From NCBI GenBank assembly GCA_035651635.1, contig DASRFK010000099.1, positions 1 through 32,708 on the forward strand: 32,708 nt of DNA, read 5' to 3'. The translations under genes were made by a program, and so were the position numbers. Of this stretch, positions 1 through 8,322 are shown in pieces; the stretch's first letter is position 1, and every line of letters begins with the position of its first letter. Source of the stretch: JANXQE01 sp035651635. Lineage in GTDB: Bacteria > Verrucomicrobiota > Verrucomicrobiia > Limisphaerales > UBA8199. The notes below the pieces were generated by a model. It was not told the origin of the DNA. It made no database searches and saw nothing but the letters and a program-made list of their open reading frames with translations.

Positions 1-53
1 ATCAAAACCCCACTCGGAAGGTAGAAACCAAATCGAAGAAGGAAGAAGAGATT

Positions 54-530
54 TTGTTGCTAAGTGCTGCAAGAAGATCTCACGGAAGAATGGAAAGTTT
101 CAACCCGGCGGTTTCCGTAAGGTTCCGTTCCGCCGCTCACATCAAGGATAACAAGCTCTCACTCGCCGAATCCTCACAGCTCCTGGATGCCTGTCTGGCT
201 TCGACTCAAGCCAGTCAGGTCTATGCTGCCTTTCGCAAGCTTCAAGATCATCGGGAGTACGCGTTCATCGTGGAAATGCCAAAAAATGACCCGGCGCCTC
301 TCCTAAGCCCGGAACCCGCACGCTTGAAGGGCATCCGGCTGAACGGCATCAGCGGCGCTCCGCCGCGCGCCCTGGCCATCATTAACGGCAAAACTCTCGC
401 CATAGGAGAGTCGGCCGCCATCCGAATCGAAGACCACTCGCTGACCATTCACTGCCGCGCGATCACGGCCAATTCCGCCACTATCGACATCGACGGTATC
501 GACAATCCCCAGGAGCTTTACTTGCGATAA
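54..530 (+). CDS. Small protein with PilP/MshK-like C-terminal domain
   Basis: The 158-residue protein starts at a TTG preceded by a purine-rich stretch (GGAAGAAGAG, 41-50) that would serve as ribosome binding site; an in-frame ATG at 90 is the alternative. The first half is charged and not recognisable. The second half (about residues 90-158) has the pattern LKGIRLNGI...RALAIINGKTLAIGE, which resembles the small beta domain of type II secretion/type IV pilus accessory proteins (GspB, PilP, MshK) that carry an 'I-NGK-T-x-x-x-G' turn. This is similarity by eye. No signal peptide or membrane segment is visible in the part shown. It is followed after 7 bases by a decayed PDZ-thioredoxin gene on the same strand, so both may belong to the resident chromosome rather than the mobile element. 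Confidence 0.55.
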   Translation: MLLSAARRSHGRMESFNPAVSVRFRSAAHIKDNKLSLAESSQLLDACLASTQASQVYAAFRKLQDHREYAFIVEMPKNDPAPLLSPEPARLKGIRLNGISGAPPRALAIINGKTLAIGESAAIRIEDHSLTIHCRAITANSATIDIDGIDNPQELYLR

Positions 531-537
531 ATACAAT

Positions 538-894
538 ATGCAATCTTCCGCGCCACTATTAATTTGTCAGGACTCATACCAAGTGGCTTCAATACGAGGC
601 CTAAAGGGTACTACGGTGCGTCTGACAATCATTCCCGCTGGAGTAAACAATCCCCAGGTGCGAGAGTTGAGCTTCGTGCGGGGAGAAATCAATGTGCCCC
701 TGGGGAGACGGCTTACTCTTGGCGACCGGAACGAAAGCTCCGGATGCTGAGATGGTCGAGGTGGCAAACAAGGCCGGCGAGCGGGTTGTCGAACTACGCA
801 GGCAAAAATCATGGTTTTGGAATTCTGGGCGACCTGGTGCGGCCCTTGCCAGCGCAAGCTGGCGGAGCCTCAGAGCTACCCGGATAACCCTTAG
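538..894 (+). pseudogene. Decayed PDZ-thioredoxin (TlpA/redoxin-like) gene
   Basis: Three reading frames each hold a piece of one protein. The frame from 538 gives a PDZ-like segment (IRGLKGTTVRLTIIPAG, then VRELSFVRGEINV), typical of carboxy-terminal processing proteases and of verrucomicrobial PDZ proteins. The frame read from about 692 gives GTKAPDAEMVEVANKAGERVVEL, the linker into a redoxin domain. The frame from 811 gives VLEFWATWCGPCQRKLAEPQ, with the thioredoxin active-site motif WCGPC at 835-849, then stops at 892-894. At least two frameshifts (about 690-720 and 780-811) and the early stop show that the gene is dead. The order PDZ then thioredoxin suggests a periplasmic or exported redox protein originally. 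I see no continuation in 895-1105. Confidence 0.7.
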
Positions 895-1105
895 CGTTCG
901 TCGCTGTACCGAGTTGCTTTTATAAAGACTACCTGGGCTTTCCTGAGTCGGAGGATATCGCACAGGTGGAGCGGGAGAAATGTGCACCCTTATCCGACTC
1001 AATCCGCCATGCCGACGTTTTGGGCTCTGCCAGTACAGCCAGCGGGTTTGCGGCAGCCCTTTGGTCGGCTCATCGTCTAGTCAGGCGACGTTTTCCTTAT
1101 CTGGC

Positions 1106-1657
1106 TTACAAACGGAGCCCGGGCCGCGGGAAAGCTGCCTTGATAAAGTCGTCGGGATCTTCCATGACCTGGCAAAGGCACTGGGCGGCACCAGAAGCAA
1201 CCGCTCTTTTCCAGGCATCCAGCCGTGAGTCGGGGGCTCCCATTTTCTCGGCGAAGGCACTCCGCCCCTTGGGGTACAGGTTGCTTACCACAAAGACTCC
1301 CGCAGGCAGCCCGAACAACAGCTTCTTGGTCAATTTCTCCCGGCGGATTGCACCTGGCCCTGAATATTCATCAGGCAGTGCAAAGCCCTGAGGTGCTTCC
1401 TGCTCGCTCAAAAGGACGGTCAGACGGCGGTTGTGCTTCATCGCGCACTCTTCATAAGCTTGGAGCAATGGGCGAATTGCGGTCACGTCCAGACCCTGAA
1501 TAAAGACGGTCAATGTCTCTTTGCTGAATTTGGCGACACAACGGCCACCAAGCTCTGCGACAGATTTTTGGAGATCGCTGCCGAAGGACTTTTCGTCCAG
1601 ATGCATGTCTGAAGGATTTTGGAAGCGAATTGTAATAACAATTAACTTTGAGTTCAT
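1106..1657 (-). CDS. Hypothetical protein co-transcribed with kfrA-like gene
   Basis: This 183-residue protein is not recognised. Its ATG overlaps the stop of the kfrA-like gene by four bases (ATGA), so the two are translationally coupled, which is the best argument that it is real. The N-terminal 85 residues alternate hydrophobic and polar positions (LIVITIRF..., ETLTVFIQGLDV...), suggesting a small alpha/beta domain. A second hydrophobic block (KLLFGLPAGVFVVSNL) lies near residues 110-126; it contains no charged residues after the two lysines but is too short to call a membrane segment. No catalytic motif is visible. Position downstream of a plasmid-type DNA-binding protein suggests a maintenance or partition-related role, but that is inference. 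Confidence 0.6.
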   Translation of the reverse strand: MNSKLIVITIRFQNPSDMHLDEKSFGSDLQKSVAELGGRCVAKFSKETLTVFIQGLDVTAIRPLLQAYEECAMKHNRRLTVLLSEQEAPQGFALPDEYSGPGAIRREKLTKKLLFGLPAGVFVVSNLYPKGRSAFAEKMGAPDSRLDAWKRAVASGAAQCLCQVMEDPDDFIKAAFPRPGLRL

Positions 1658-2364
1658 ATCTTGCTGGATGCGAGTGATGGTTGGACGGAAGTTGTCAGGA
1701 CATCTGGGTCGGAGGCGATCGACGACTGGCGATTCGGCACGGCGAGGCCGGGCATGGTGATTCCGTTGGCTTCGAGCAGTGCAGCTGCCCGGGTCAGGTT
1801 TAGTTCGAATTCGTGAGCAACCCGGCGAACAGATTGCAGTTCAACCCGCGAGGACTGGAGTTCCTTATGACAAGCTTCCTGAATTTCGGTCACACGAACG
1901 AGCGCGGCTGAGACTTGTTGTCGGGCGGCGTCCAATTCGTCGCGGAGCCGGGACACCTCGGCTTGAAAGCGGACTTGTGCTCGCTGGTTTTCAAGCTCCC
2001 CTTCCGAACACTTTGTCTGCAGTTCGGTCGCGCGGTTCTGGGCCGCCATCGCCACCCCGTGCAGACGATCACATTCGGCTGTGAGCGCCGCGACGGTTTC
2101 GCGGAGATCGCACAAGCTGTGTTCCTGTTCTTTTCTCCCCTCGTCGAGCGCACGCGCCCAAATCTCGCGGAAACTTATCAGGGCCTCCTGGGACTCCGTT
2201 GAGGGCTGATGGTCCAAAATTTCCGCTTTGAGGCGCACAAGCGTGGTCATGGATCCGCGACCGCCGAGAGCCGCGTGCAAAGCAGCGAGAGTTGGTTTTT
2301 TGCCGCGGGCATTTAACTCCGCCATTGTCCGGGCCACGTCGTCCTTAGTGACGATCTGTTTCAT
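1654..2364 (-). CDS. KfrA-like DNA-binding protein with long coiled coil
   Basis: The 236-residue protein begins with a KfrA-type N-terminal DNA-binding domain (residues about 1-50: VTKDDVARTMAELNARGKK, then LAALHAALGGRGSMTTL), the helix-turn-helix seen in plasmid KfrA proteins. Residues about 60-195 are a long charged, Ala/Glu/Arg-rich helix without prolines, predicted coiled coil, followed by a flexible Ser-rich tail. KfrA of IncP plasmids is known to bind its own promoter and to assemble along DNA in plasmid maintenance; the same domain order supports that role here. A perfect inverted repeat 14 bases upstream of the start is a candidate operator. The stop overlaps the next gene by four bases. 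It marks this segment as plasmid- or ICE-derived. Confidence 0.85.
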   Translation of the reverse strand: MKQIVTKDDVARTMAELNARGKKPTLAALHAALGGRGSMTTLVRLKAEILDHQPSTESQEALISFREIWARALDEGRKEQEHSLCDLRETVAALTAECDRLHGVAMAAQNRATELQTKCSEGELENQRAQVRFQAEVSRLRDELDAARQQVSAALVRVTEIQEACHKELQSSRVELQSVRRVAHEFELNLTRAAALLEANGITMPGLAVPNRQSSIASDPDVLTTSVQPSLASSKI

Positions 2365-2377
2365 CGTAGTATGATAT

Positions 2378-2392
2378 TATCAAGTGTTGATA
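2378..2392 (-). promoter_or_regulatory. Palindromic operator upstream of kfrA-like gene
   Basis: TATCAA-GTG-TTGATA is a perfect 6+6 inverted repeat with a 3-base centre, lying 14 bases before the kfrA-like ATG in an AT-rich stretch. KfrA proteins are known autoregulators, so this is the natural operator candidate. No clear -35/-10 pair could be fixed with confidence around it. Confidence 0.5.
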
Positions 2393-2558
2393 TCGAACGG
2401 GCTTTCGCTGACCGAATTGGGCCCGCCATGGAGAATAGCTATTGGCTCTGTCGGATTGTTTCCCAGCGCAACCACGCAAATGGTGGCCGGGAGCGGTTTG
2501 ACGCACCCGGCCACCAACGCTCTGGAGGTCTCAGCCATACTAGTTGGCTGCAGACGTG

Positions 2559-3503
2559 TCATCGCGACCTGCCGGTCTTCGACTGGTTCGCCTGGTACTG
2601 ACGCACAATTGCCGGCCAGTCCGGCAGACCGACCGCGTCCGGCGTGAGCCCGAAGTAGTCCCGAGCATCGGCCAGGCTGGGCAAAGCAGGCGAGTGATTG
2701 TAGACCACTGGAGCTGTGACTCCCGGGAAGCTCATCGGTGCGGTGGGTTGCATCCCGGCGAGTAAACTCGAGAACACCCAAAAAGATCGGCAGAGGGTCC
2801 GGGCATCGAAATGAACGCCGACCATTTTGGAATGCAGCCGGCACTGTTTCGCAAGATACTTCTGCGTCACCACCGGTCCCTTGCGGCCGTAAAAGGGCGC
2901 CAGCCAGGCGTCCAGGACGGGCCGAATCTGAACCGGGTTCACGAAAGCTTTTCCGTGTTCAGGTTTCGGAACAATGGCCCTGCCGGGCACGATATTTTCC
3001 CACTTGAGACGGTACAGCGTACCGTATCCGATTCCTGCGAACCCCCAAAACGCGATTCCCAAGCGCAGATCCACCTCCGCCTCGGCGGCAAGAACCCGCT
3101 TGAGCTCATGGGGATGAACAATTTGCAGAGGACTGTTCGGGGTGTTGATCCGCACCAATTCTGCAGCGGTCGGACCGCAAGCGAGATAACCCTGGTCACG
3201 ACACCACGCAAAGAACAACCTCAAGCTCTTTAGCAGAACTTTATTGGTGTAAATGCTGCGTTGGGTGGCCTGGAGAGCTCGCTGGATCATCGAGGATCCC
3301 ACTGCCATGATTGGCACCTGGCCGAAGAGCGCCACCAGGTCACGCAGGGAATATTCAAGGTTCACGTGGTGCCTGGGACTGGCGTCGAGACTCCTGATGC
3401 GGAGAAATTCCCGCGCCGCCTGCCCAACGGTCGGTTGTGCAGATGGCATTTGGGGCTGAGCCATTGCGGCCCATGTCACTGAAGGAATGGTTGGCATGTT
3501 CAT
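2559..3503 (-). CDS. Tyrosine recombinase-fold protein, catalytic residues missing
   Basis: I start the gene at the ATG at 3503, five bases after the upstream stop; longer in-frame starts would overlap the neighbour. The 314-residue product has a SAM-like core-binding domain (about residues 15-120, ending SLRLFFAWCRDQGYL) and a catalytic-domain fold (about 140-300) containing the block WLAPFYGRKG, shared with the recombinase at 5075-6781 (WLAPFYGREG). The box I arginine of tyrosine recombinases is absent (GIGYGTLYRL where T-G-x-R is expected) and the HxLRH motif is replaced by RTLCRSF, losing the second Arg. It is therefore probably not a recombinase but may still bind DNA. An eroding gene is the alternative, although the frame is open throughout. 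Confidence 0.7.
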   Translation of the reverse strand: MNMPTIPSVTWAAMAQPQMPSAQPTVGQAAREFLRIRSLDASPRHHVNLEYSLRDLVALFGQVPIMAVGSSMIQRALQATQRSIYTNKVLLKSLRLFFAWCRDQGYLACGPTAAELVRINTPNSPLQIVHPHELKRVLAAEAEVDLRLGIAFWGFAGIGYGTLYRLKWENIVPGRAIVPKPEHGKAFVNPVQIRPVLDAWLAPFYGRKGPVVTQKYLAKQCRLHSKMVGVHFDARTLCRSFWVFSSLLAGMQPTAPMSFPGVTAPVVYNHSPALPSLADARDYFGLTPDAVGLPDWPAIVRQYQANQSKTGRSR

Positions 3504-3507
3504 ATTT

Positions 3508-4080
3508 TTAAGCGGCTGCGGATTGCTGTCCTGAGCTCCGGGGAACCGATTTCCCGAACGCCCGGATATGCCGCCGGCGAAGCAGCGCAAGCTGACTCCA
3601 GCGCAGGTCGGTCACTGCAGCCAGGGCAATCATGGTTCGGGTTTGGGGATCTTGAGCCAGAGCCGACGCTCCCAACAGCTCCGCCAATTCTTTCGCCGTG
3701 ATTGCATCGTTCGGAAACGCAATCTCGGCCGCGGTGGGGGCACCTGGAGGCAGGTATCCGTGTCGCCTCCCCCAGCCGAAGAATTTTTTGAAGCAGGACT
3801 TAACACGCAATGGCTCATTCCTGGAGCGATAGGATCGCGCGGCAGCTTTGCGAAGCATTGCGGGGGTCACCTCTCCGATCGCAATCTGCCCGAATTCGCC
3901 CACCAGGTAGCCGAGGATCCGCGCCACGTGGCCGAGGTAATCCTCACGTTTTTGAGGTTTCGGCATTGAGTCCAGGTAGACCTGCACAACTTGATCGAGA
4001 GGCGTTGCGAACCTCGCCTCCAACGGGTTTGATGCAGGCTCGTTATTGGGATTCGGATTGTTTTGTTCGTCTGTATTCAT
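3508..4080 (-). CDS. Truncated tyrosine recombinase-like protein (N-terminal part)
   Basis: The 190-residue product has an Asn/Pro-rich start, then a SAM-like core-binding domain (about residues 30-125: LDSMPKPQKREDYLGHVARI through CFKKFFGWGRRHGYLPPG) closely parallel to the one in the next gene. The start of a catalytic domain follows (ITAKELAELLGASALAQD, then MIALAAVTDLRWSQLALLRR), where the usual T-G-x-R is replaced by VTDLRWSQL. The protein ends soon after box I, so the lysine, HxxR, second His and Tyr are all absent. It begins 25 bases after the RuvC-like gene and ends 4 bases before the next gene, so it is part of one operon. It is either a DNA-binding derivative or a 3'-truncated duplicate of its neighbour. 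Confidence 0.6.
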   Translation of the reverse strand: MNTDEQNNPNPNNEPASNPLEARFATPLDQVVQVYLDSMPKPQKREDYLGHVARILGYLVGEFGQIAIGEVTPAMLRKAAARSYRSRNEPLRVKSCFKKFFGWGRRHGYLPPGAPTAAEIAFPNDAITAKELAELLGASALAQDPQTRTMIALAAVTDLRWSQLALLRRRHIRAFGKSVPRSSGQQSAAA

Positions 4081-4105
4081 GTCTTTTGCTTTCTTTGTCT
4101 TATTG

Positions 4106-5056
4106 TTATTGCTGTTCTGCGGAGTGAAATGATCCGGCTAATTCCGGGGTGTGGTCGGCTGGGTCGCCTGGGTCGGGTGCGGAGAGGCTTGGGGTCTCAC
4201 TGGCAGGCGTGCCGCCAAGCTGAGCAGCGGGAAGGTGCAGGGCTGTTCTTGAACCGCACTTGGGACAGACCGCGCGAGCTCGATTGTATTTGCGAAACAC
4301 CCCGCAGCAGCGGCCCAGGGATTTCAGAGCGGCGGTGATCGCCTGCTTTTTGGCCTTGGCTTGGGCGAGTGCCGCGGCTCTCTTCGCCTTTGCTTTCTGC
4401 CGTCGTTGCGCGCGTTTTTCCCGCCGCTCCGCCGCTTCGAGCAGCTTGCGCTGATACACGCTGAGGAAGCACCGTTCCCCCCGGTCCACTGCCTGGGTGT
4501 AGAGGGCAAGCCAGATGGCATCGACCTCGTTGTCGTCGGCGAGGGCTCCGTCCGCCTTGCGAACGAATTCTCCCTCGAGGGCGTAGCTGGCCGGGAATTG
4601 TTTGGCCAGCGCCTGGGCCATTTCCAGCTTCTGCGCATGGCCGTTGCCGGTGGCGAACTGTTTCAAGATCGAAACGGGCACGCCAAAAACACGGACGTGC
4701 GGGTGCTCTAGAATGGCCGTCCAGATGGCCGTTCGAAGGCTGGCCCAAAGCTGGGTCTGCATCCGGGTGGAAACAAATTCGACATCTTCGAACACAATCC
4801 GGGCGACTCCTTCGCGAATGAACCGGGTGAGGAACGCATGAGTGCGCACAAAACGGACATCGAGCGTGCGCTCCTTGCCCTCCCGGCGCTGCTGCTCGAG
4901 TTCCTCGTCGGTGGCGAGCTGCAGGGTCCCGGAGCTCAGGAGCTCCGGGCCCTGCGTCAACGAAATGCCTGTGTCGGTCCCGATGTCCAAGCACAGAGTT
5001 TTCAGCGACTGAGTCGCATGGAAGTCAGGTGAAACCGACACTTGAGGCGTTTTCAT
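4106..5056 (-). CDS. RuvC-like resolvase with basic coil and C-terminal Cys cluster
   Basis: The N-terminal 190 residues look like a RuvC/RNase H-fold nuclease: TLCLDIGTDTGISL with the first acidic residue (D24), RIVFEDVEFV with E90/E93, the helix GNGHAQKLEMAQALA around 137-151, and the final acidic cluster ALADDNEVDAIWLALY (D174, D175, D179). This matches RuvC-type Holliday junction resolvases of phages and plasmids, which cut branched DNA. Residues about 200-245 are an extremely Lys/Arg/Ala-rich helix, and residues 250-267 hold four cysteines (CC...CPKC, C250, C251, C264, C267), a possible zinc-binding knuckle. A Pro/Ser-rich tail follows. Ordinary RuvC is about 170 residues, so the tail is an addition. 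The gene sits between recombinase-like genes with 18- and 25-base gaps, implying a shared role in element replication or recombination. Confidence 0.75.
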   Translation of the reverse strand: MKTPQVSVSPDFHATQSLKTLCLDIGTDTGISLTQGPELLSSGTLQLATDEELEQQRREGKERTLDVRFVRTHAFLTRFIREGVARIVFEDVEFVSTRMQTQLWASLRTAIWTAILEHPHVRVFGVPVSILKQFATGNGHAQKLEMAQALAKQFPASYALEGEFVRKADGALADDNEVDAIWLALYTQAVDRGERCFLSVYQRKLLEAAERREKRAQRRQKAKAKRAAALAQAKAKKQAITAALKSLGRCCGVFRKYNRARAVCPKCGSRTALHLPAAQLGGTPASETPSLSAPDPGDPADHTPELAGSFHSAEQQ

Positions 5057-5074
5057 GTCAGACCTCGTGCGCGG

Positions 5075-6781
5075 TCAGGCAGCCGCTTGAGCAGTCGCGT
5101 CGATTGCCGCCGGCGTGACGGCATCGGGGTCACCGCCGATTTGCTTCCACGGGCGGCTTTTGAACTTGCGCCGGGCATGGACTTCCGGGACGTCGGCCAG
5201 AAACGCTTTGACCCTCTGCTTCCAGTCCGGCTTGCCGCACGCCTCGGGCGTCAGGGCAAAAAAGGCGAGCGCCTCTTCATGGCTCGACAACTGGAGGTAC
5301 ACGCGTTCCAGGATGTAAGCGTAGTGTCCGTCTTCCTTGGCGGTCTCGATGACCTCTCCGGTCTGGGCCAGCCGGTAACTCGCGAAGGACTGGCGCAGCC
5401 AATTTCGCCCCCAGCGCCGCGGCAGGCCCGGCGCGGTGGATTGTTTCAGAAACTGGGCAACCTTGGCCTGGATGTTGGCGATTGGAATTACCAGTCCCTC
5501 CCGGCCGTAGAATGGAGCCAGCCACTCGTTCAGCGCCGATTGGATGGGAATAATGCGGCGCTTTTTGGTTTTGGAGATCTCGGCCGGAATGTCCACCACG
5601 CGGCCGGGGCGAATGATCTCAAAGGTGGCGCGTTGCAGCTCATCATGGCGGATCCCGGTGAACAAACTCAGGACCAGGTATAAAAGACACCACGGTTCCT
5701 CCAGCTCGGTCAAAATCGCTTTGGCCTCGGAAACTTTCAGGATCCTGGGCGTCGCGGGGGGGATTTTGATCTTTTCCAGCCGGTCGGCGGCGGTTGGTTG
5801 CCCATAGTCCAGATATTCGTGGAGCTGGCACCAATGGAAGAAGGTCCGGACGTTGGTGCGGTACGTGGAATTGCCGCGCGGGGCGCGATTCGGGTTAAAC
5901 ACGAATCGCTTCAGTTGCTCGGTTGTAACCGACCCAATGGAGGCGCCGATGCCCGATTCGGCCTCGATGAGGCGCACGAGCCCCGCCATGGGATAGTAGA
6001 GGCTTTTGTTGTATTCCCCGCTGCTCTTGGCGTCGTGCTTTTTGGCGGCCAGAAATTCCTTGGCGACTTTGGCCAGAGACGTCTTGCTTTTTTGCACCCA
6101 GGGTTTGGAGGCAAGTTGCTTGAGCAGTTCGCGCAGATCCTGGGCTCCGACCGTGGTTTTAACCGCGGCGTACTCCTCGATGCCGCTGGCTACCGAAATG
6201 TTCAGCGGTTCGAGCACCGGGACGAGCTTGGCGATGGCCGCGGCGATCTCCTTCAAGCGTGGGACCAGTGACACCGCGTCGGTTGCCGGGCCACAGGCCA
6301 ATAACGAGTCAATGAGCTCGGGCAGCGCGAGCTTTCCCGTGCGCGCCTTGATGCTGGCATACTCCTCCAGACCGGAGTGGATCGACATTTCCAGCGGCGT
6401 GAGAATCGGCTCGAGCTTTTTGACCGCCTCGGCCGCTTTCACCAACAGGCCCGGGTTGACGCCGGCCAGAGTCGGCGCCACTTTGGCGGGCGCGTTCGCA
6501 AGGGTGGTCGCCAGGTCGACGGCAATTTTCAGGTTAGTGGTCGTGTGACGCGTCTTCTCGGGCGGTTTGGCCCCGGGAATGGGGACCTGGAAGCGGCGCA
6601 GGCCGCAAGTGCGGTACTGGTAGATGGGAACTGTCTGGCAGGTGCCTTTAATGGTCTTCCAGGGCTTGCCCTTCTTTTTGGCGGCCGTTGGCGCGGGTTG
6701 AATTGGCGACGCGGCCGATGGTTCTGAGTTGGTTTGCGCGGGCTCTTCAAAAGCCTGCGATTCAGTCATACTTTCTCTCAT
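5075..6781 (-). CDS. Large tyrosine recombinase with duplicated N-terminal module
   Basis: I start at the ATG at 6781 (ATG 6769 is a near-equal choice); the frame stays open back to 7129. The 568-residue product has a low-complexity N-terminus, then two similar helical units, KKLEPILTPLEMSIHSGLEE and AKLVPVLEPLNISVASGIEE, each followed by a short Leu-rich helix. Next come a SAM-like core-binding domain (about 245-345) and a catalytic domain. Visible active-site residues are R378 (TGIRHDEL), K404/K406 (SKTKKRR), R463 (RNWLRQSF), H486 (DGHYAY) and Y495 (ERVYLQL); the His of HxxR is replaced. It could still be active. It heads an operon running into the RuvC-like gene 18 bases downstream. Similar doubled modules are common in verrucomicrobial integrases as far as I recall. 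Confidence 0.75.
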   Translation of the reverse strand: MRESMTESQAFEEPAQTNSEPSAASPIQPAPTAAKKKGKPWKTIKGTCQTVPIYQYRTCGLRRFQVPIPGAKPPEKTRHTTTNLKIAVDLATTLANAPAKVAPTLAGVNPGLLVKAAEAVKKLEPILTPLEMSIHSGLEEYASIKARTGKLALPELIDSLLACGPATDAVSLVPRLKEIAAAIAKLVPVLEPLNISVASGIEEYAAVKTTVGAQDLRELLKQLASKPWVQKSKTSLAKVAKEFLAAKKHDAKSSGEYNKSLYYPMAGLVRLIEAESGIGASIGSVTTEQLKRFVFNPNRAPRGNSTYRTNVRTFFHWCQLHEYLDYGQPTAADRLEKIKIPPATPRILKVSEAKAILTELEEPWCLLYLVLSLFTGIRHDELQRATFEIIRPGRVVDIPAEISKTKKRRIIPIQSALNEWLAPFYGREGLVIPIANIQAKVAQFLKQSTAPGLPRRWGRNWLRQSFASYRLAQTGEVIETAKEDGHYAYILERVYLQLSSHEEALAFFALTPEACGKPDWKQRVKAFLADVPEVHARRKFKSRPWKQIGGDPDAVTPAAIDATAQAAA

Positions 6782-7125
6782 ACAGGTGCCTTTCGTTTTT
6801 TGGTTTTGTGTGGACACCGCCGCGTCGATGCGCTCACAAACCCTTGTTTGGCAGGGTTTTAGTAAGGAGCGAACGTGGCGGAAAGGAGGGAACCCAAAGT
6901 AGCAGATTAGATTTTTATGGCGTAGCTGACTGGTTTTTTTTCCCGTTCCAACAAGGTGGGCCTCAGTCAGGGAGGTGCAGGCACCGTCAGGGACCTGCAA
7001 GCTCTTCGCGGCTGCAGTTGTTGCGGCCGCGAGTGCAAGACGCGCACCAACATGCACAGCCAGGAACAGACTTTTCATACAGCGCGCATTCAGGGCTTCA
7101 AAGAGCCAGTTCTTGGGCTCGTTTT
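6782..7125 (-). other. Leader region between integrase and large recombinase gene
   Basis: This 344-base stretch holds no convincing gene. It is open in the frame of the downstream recombinase, and an ATG at 7129 overlaps the integrase stop (ATGA), but the translated sequence (including a signal-peptide-like MKSLFLAVHVGARLALAAA) is unlike the conserved part and the DNA has oligo-T runs typical of non-coding sequence. An inverted repeat AAACCCT/AGGGTTT at 6838-6859 with an 8-base loop could be a terminator or attenuator. Confidence 0.4.
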
Positions 7126-8322
7126 TCATGCAGCGGCGGCTTCTGGTTGAGCGGGAGGATCGACATCCGGCAGCCGGACGATTGCATCAGTGAGCTTGTC
7201 CAGATCGAGATGCGTATAATCGTCATTGGCCGCCTTGGTCGCCTGCCCGGTCATGATTTGCCGCGTCTCCTGGTCGACCCCGGCATTGGCTAAATGCGAG
7301 TTGAAAGAGTGACGCAGCGAATGAAATGACAGCTTGCTGAACCGCTTCTTGCCCTTGCCCGGCACCCGGCCCTGATCAATGCCCGCCGCTCGCATGATGT
7401 TTGCGAACTCCCGGCTCAGCCCGGTTTTGCCCCCAGTTTTGCGATTCGCCAGGGAGGGGCAAACAAGGTCCTCTGGCCCGAGGCCTTCAGTGACTTTCTT
7501 GAGGTGCCGAGCCAGGCAGACGTGAATGGGTATCCACGCAGGCTCCCCTGTCTTGAGCTGTCGGATGGTGATTACTCCATTGTTCACCGCCCAATTGATT
7601 TTGCTGACCAATAGATTGCAGCAGTCACGCAGCCGGGCGCCGGTGTAGTACCCGAGCAACACGGCAGTTTTCCAATCGCCCTTCGCGGTGGCGACCAGCA
7701 GCCGAATCTGGTCGCGGGTGAAAACACCTTTCGTTGACGACTCGGCAACTATCGGCTGCAACGCCAATGCCTGGTCGACGGGGTTGACGGAGATTTTCCC
7801 GAGACGCCGGGCGAGGTTGAAAGCATTATTTAAGGCCTTCGCGTCGACCTTGATGGTCTTGGGGGCGATGCCCGCTTTCTTTCTGGCGGCTATGAAATCC
7901 AGAATGTGCTGATAACTGACCTTGCCGATCGACTGGTCAGCCAATGGGCCCAGGTGGGTGAGGAACAGCTCGGCCACATGACCATAACGCTCCCGGGTAC
8001 CCTCCGTTGTTTTTCCACCGACCCAATCCCTGAGGAAGGCGCGAATGCTAACGGTGTCGATTCCATCGCACCCCGCGGTGCGGAGGATCTCGTTTACGAT
8101 CTCGATCAACTGCTCCCGGGTCAGCCCCCGCTGCCTGGCATCAAACGAAACGCGGTTGAGCTTAATTGAGATCTCCAGCGCACGGCTGCGCTGCTGCTCC
8201 CAGAGCTCACGCGTGGTGGCAAAGACAAGTATGCCGGTGGAAATGTTGGTCCGGGTGCCGTCGGGCTTTTTTACCACCGCGAACCAATGCGGGCTGCGCT
8301 TCTGTTTTCGTACGGCGGACAT
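7126..8322 (-). CDS. Site-specific tyrosine integrase
   Basis: The 398-residue protein begins at MSAVRKQKRSPHW (ATG 8322), a conserved-looking AP2-like opening with FAVVKKPDGTRTNISTGI; the frame extends up to ATG 8415, 7 bases after the upstream stop, which is the alternative start. A SAM-like core-binding domain spans about residues 100-190 and the catalytic domain about 200-380. The catalytic set is visible: Arg in YYTGARLRDCC, Lys in RQLKTGEPAW, HxxR in SFHSLRHSF, and Tyr in NDDYTHLD; the second His is replaced in MTGQATKAAN. This is the best candidate for the enzyme that integrates and excises the element. It lies directly downstream of a HTH protein that may be its directionality factor. 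Confidence 0.88.
   Translation of the reverse strand: MSAVRKQKRSPHWFAVVKKPDGTRTNISTGILVFATTRELWEQQRSRALEISIKLNRVSFDARQRGLTREQLIEIVNEILRTAGCDGIDTVSIRAFLRDWVGGKTTEGTRERYGHVAELFLTHLGPLADQSIGKVSYQHILDFIAARKKAGIAPKTIKVDAKALNNAFNLARRLGKISVNPVDQALALQPIVAESSTKGVFTRDQIRLLVATAKGDWKTAVLLGYYTGARLRDCCNLLVSKINWAVNNGVITIRQLKTGEPAWIPIHVCLARHLKKVTEGLGPEDLVCPSLANRKTGGKTGLSREFANIMRAAGIDQGRVPGKGKKRFSKLSFHSLRHSFNSHLANAGVDQETRQIMTGQATKAANDDYTHLDLDKLTDAIVRLPDVDPPAQPEAAAA

Noticed and set aside
966..1503. Plus-strand open frames opposite the 183-residue gene
   Set aside because: They are antisense shadows with biased composition and no motif; the minus-strand gene has a coupled start.
2380..2844. A 154-codon minus-strand open frame
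   Set aside because: Most of it is the alternate frame of the recombinase-like gene, and it has no family features.
4106..5056. TnpB/Cas12f-like nuclease because of RuvC motif plus CxxC
   Set aside because: The Cys cluster lies after the last acidic residue instead of between the second and third motifs, and no IS605 ends, guide RNA or array are visible.
6782..7129. N-terminal extension of the large recombinase from ATG 7129, with signal-peptide-like start
   Set aside because: The stretch is low-complexity leader DNA with a hairpin, and downstream ATGs at 6781/6769 fit better; the ATGA overlap with the integrase stop is noted but not enough.
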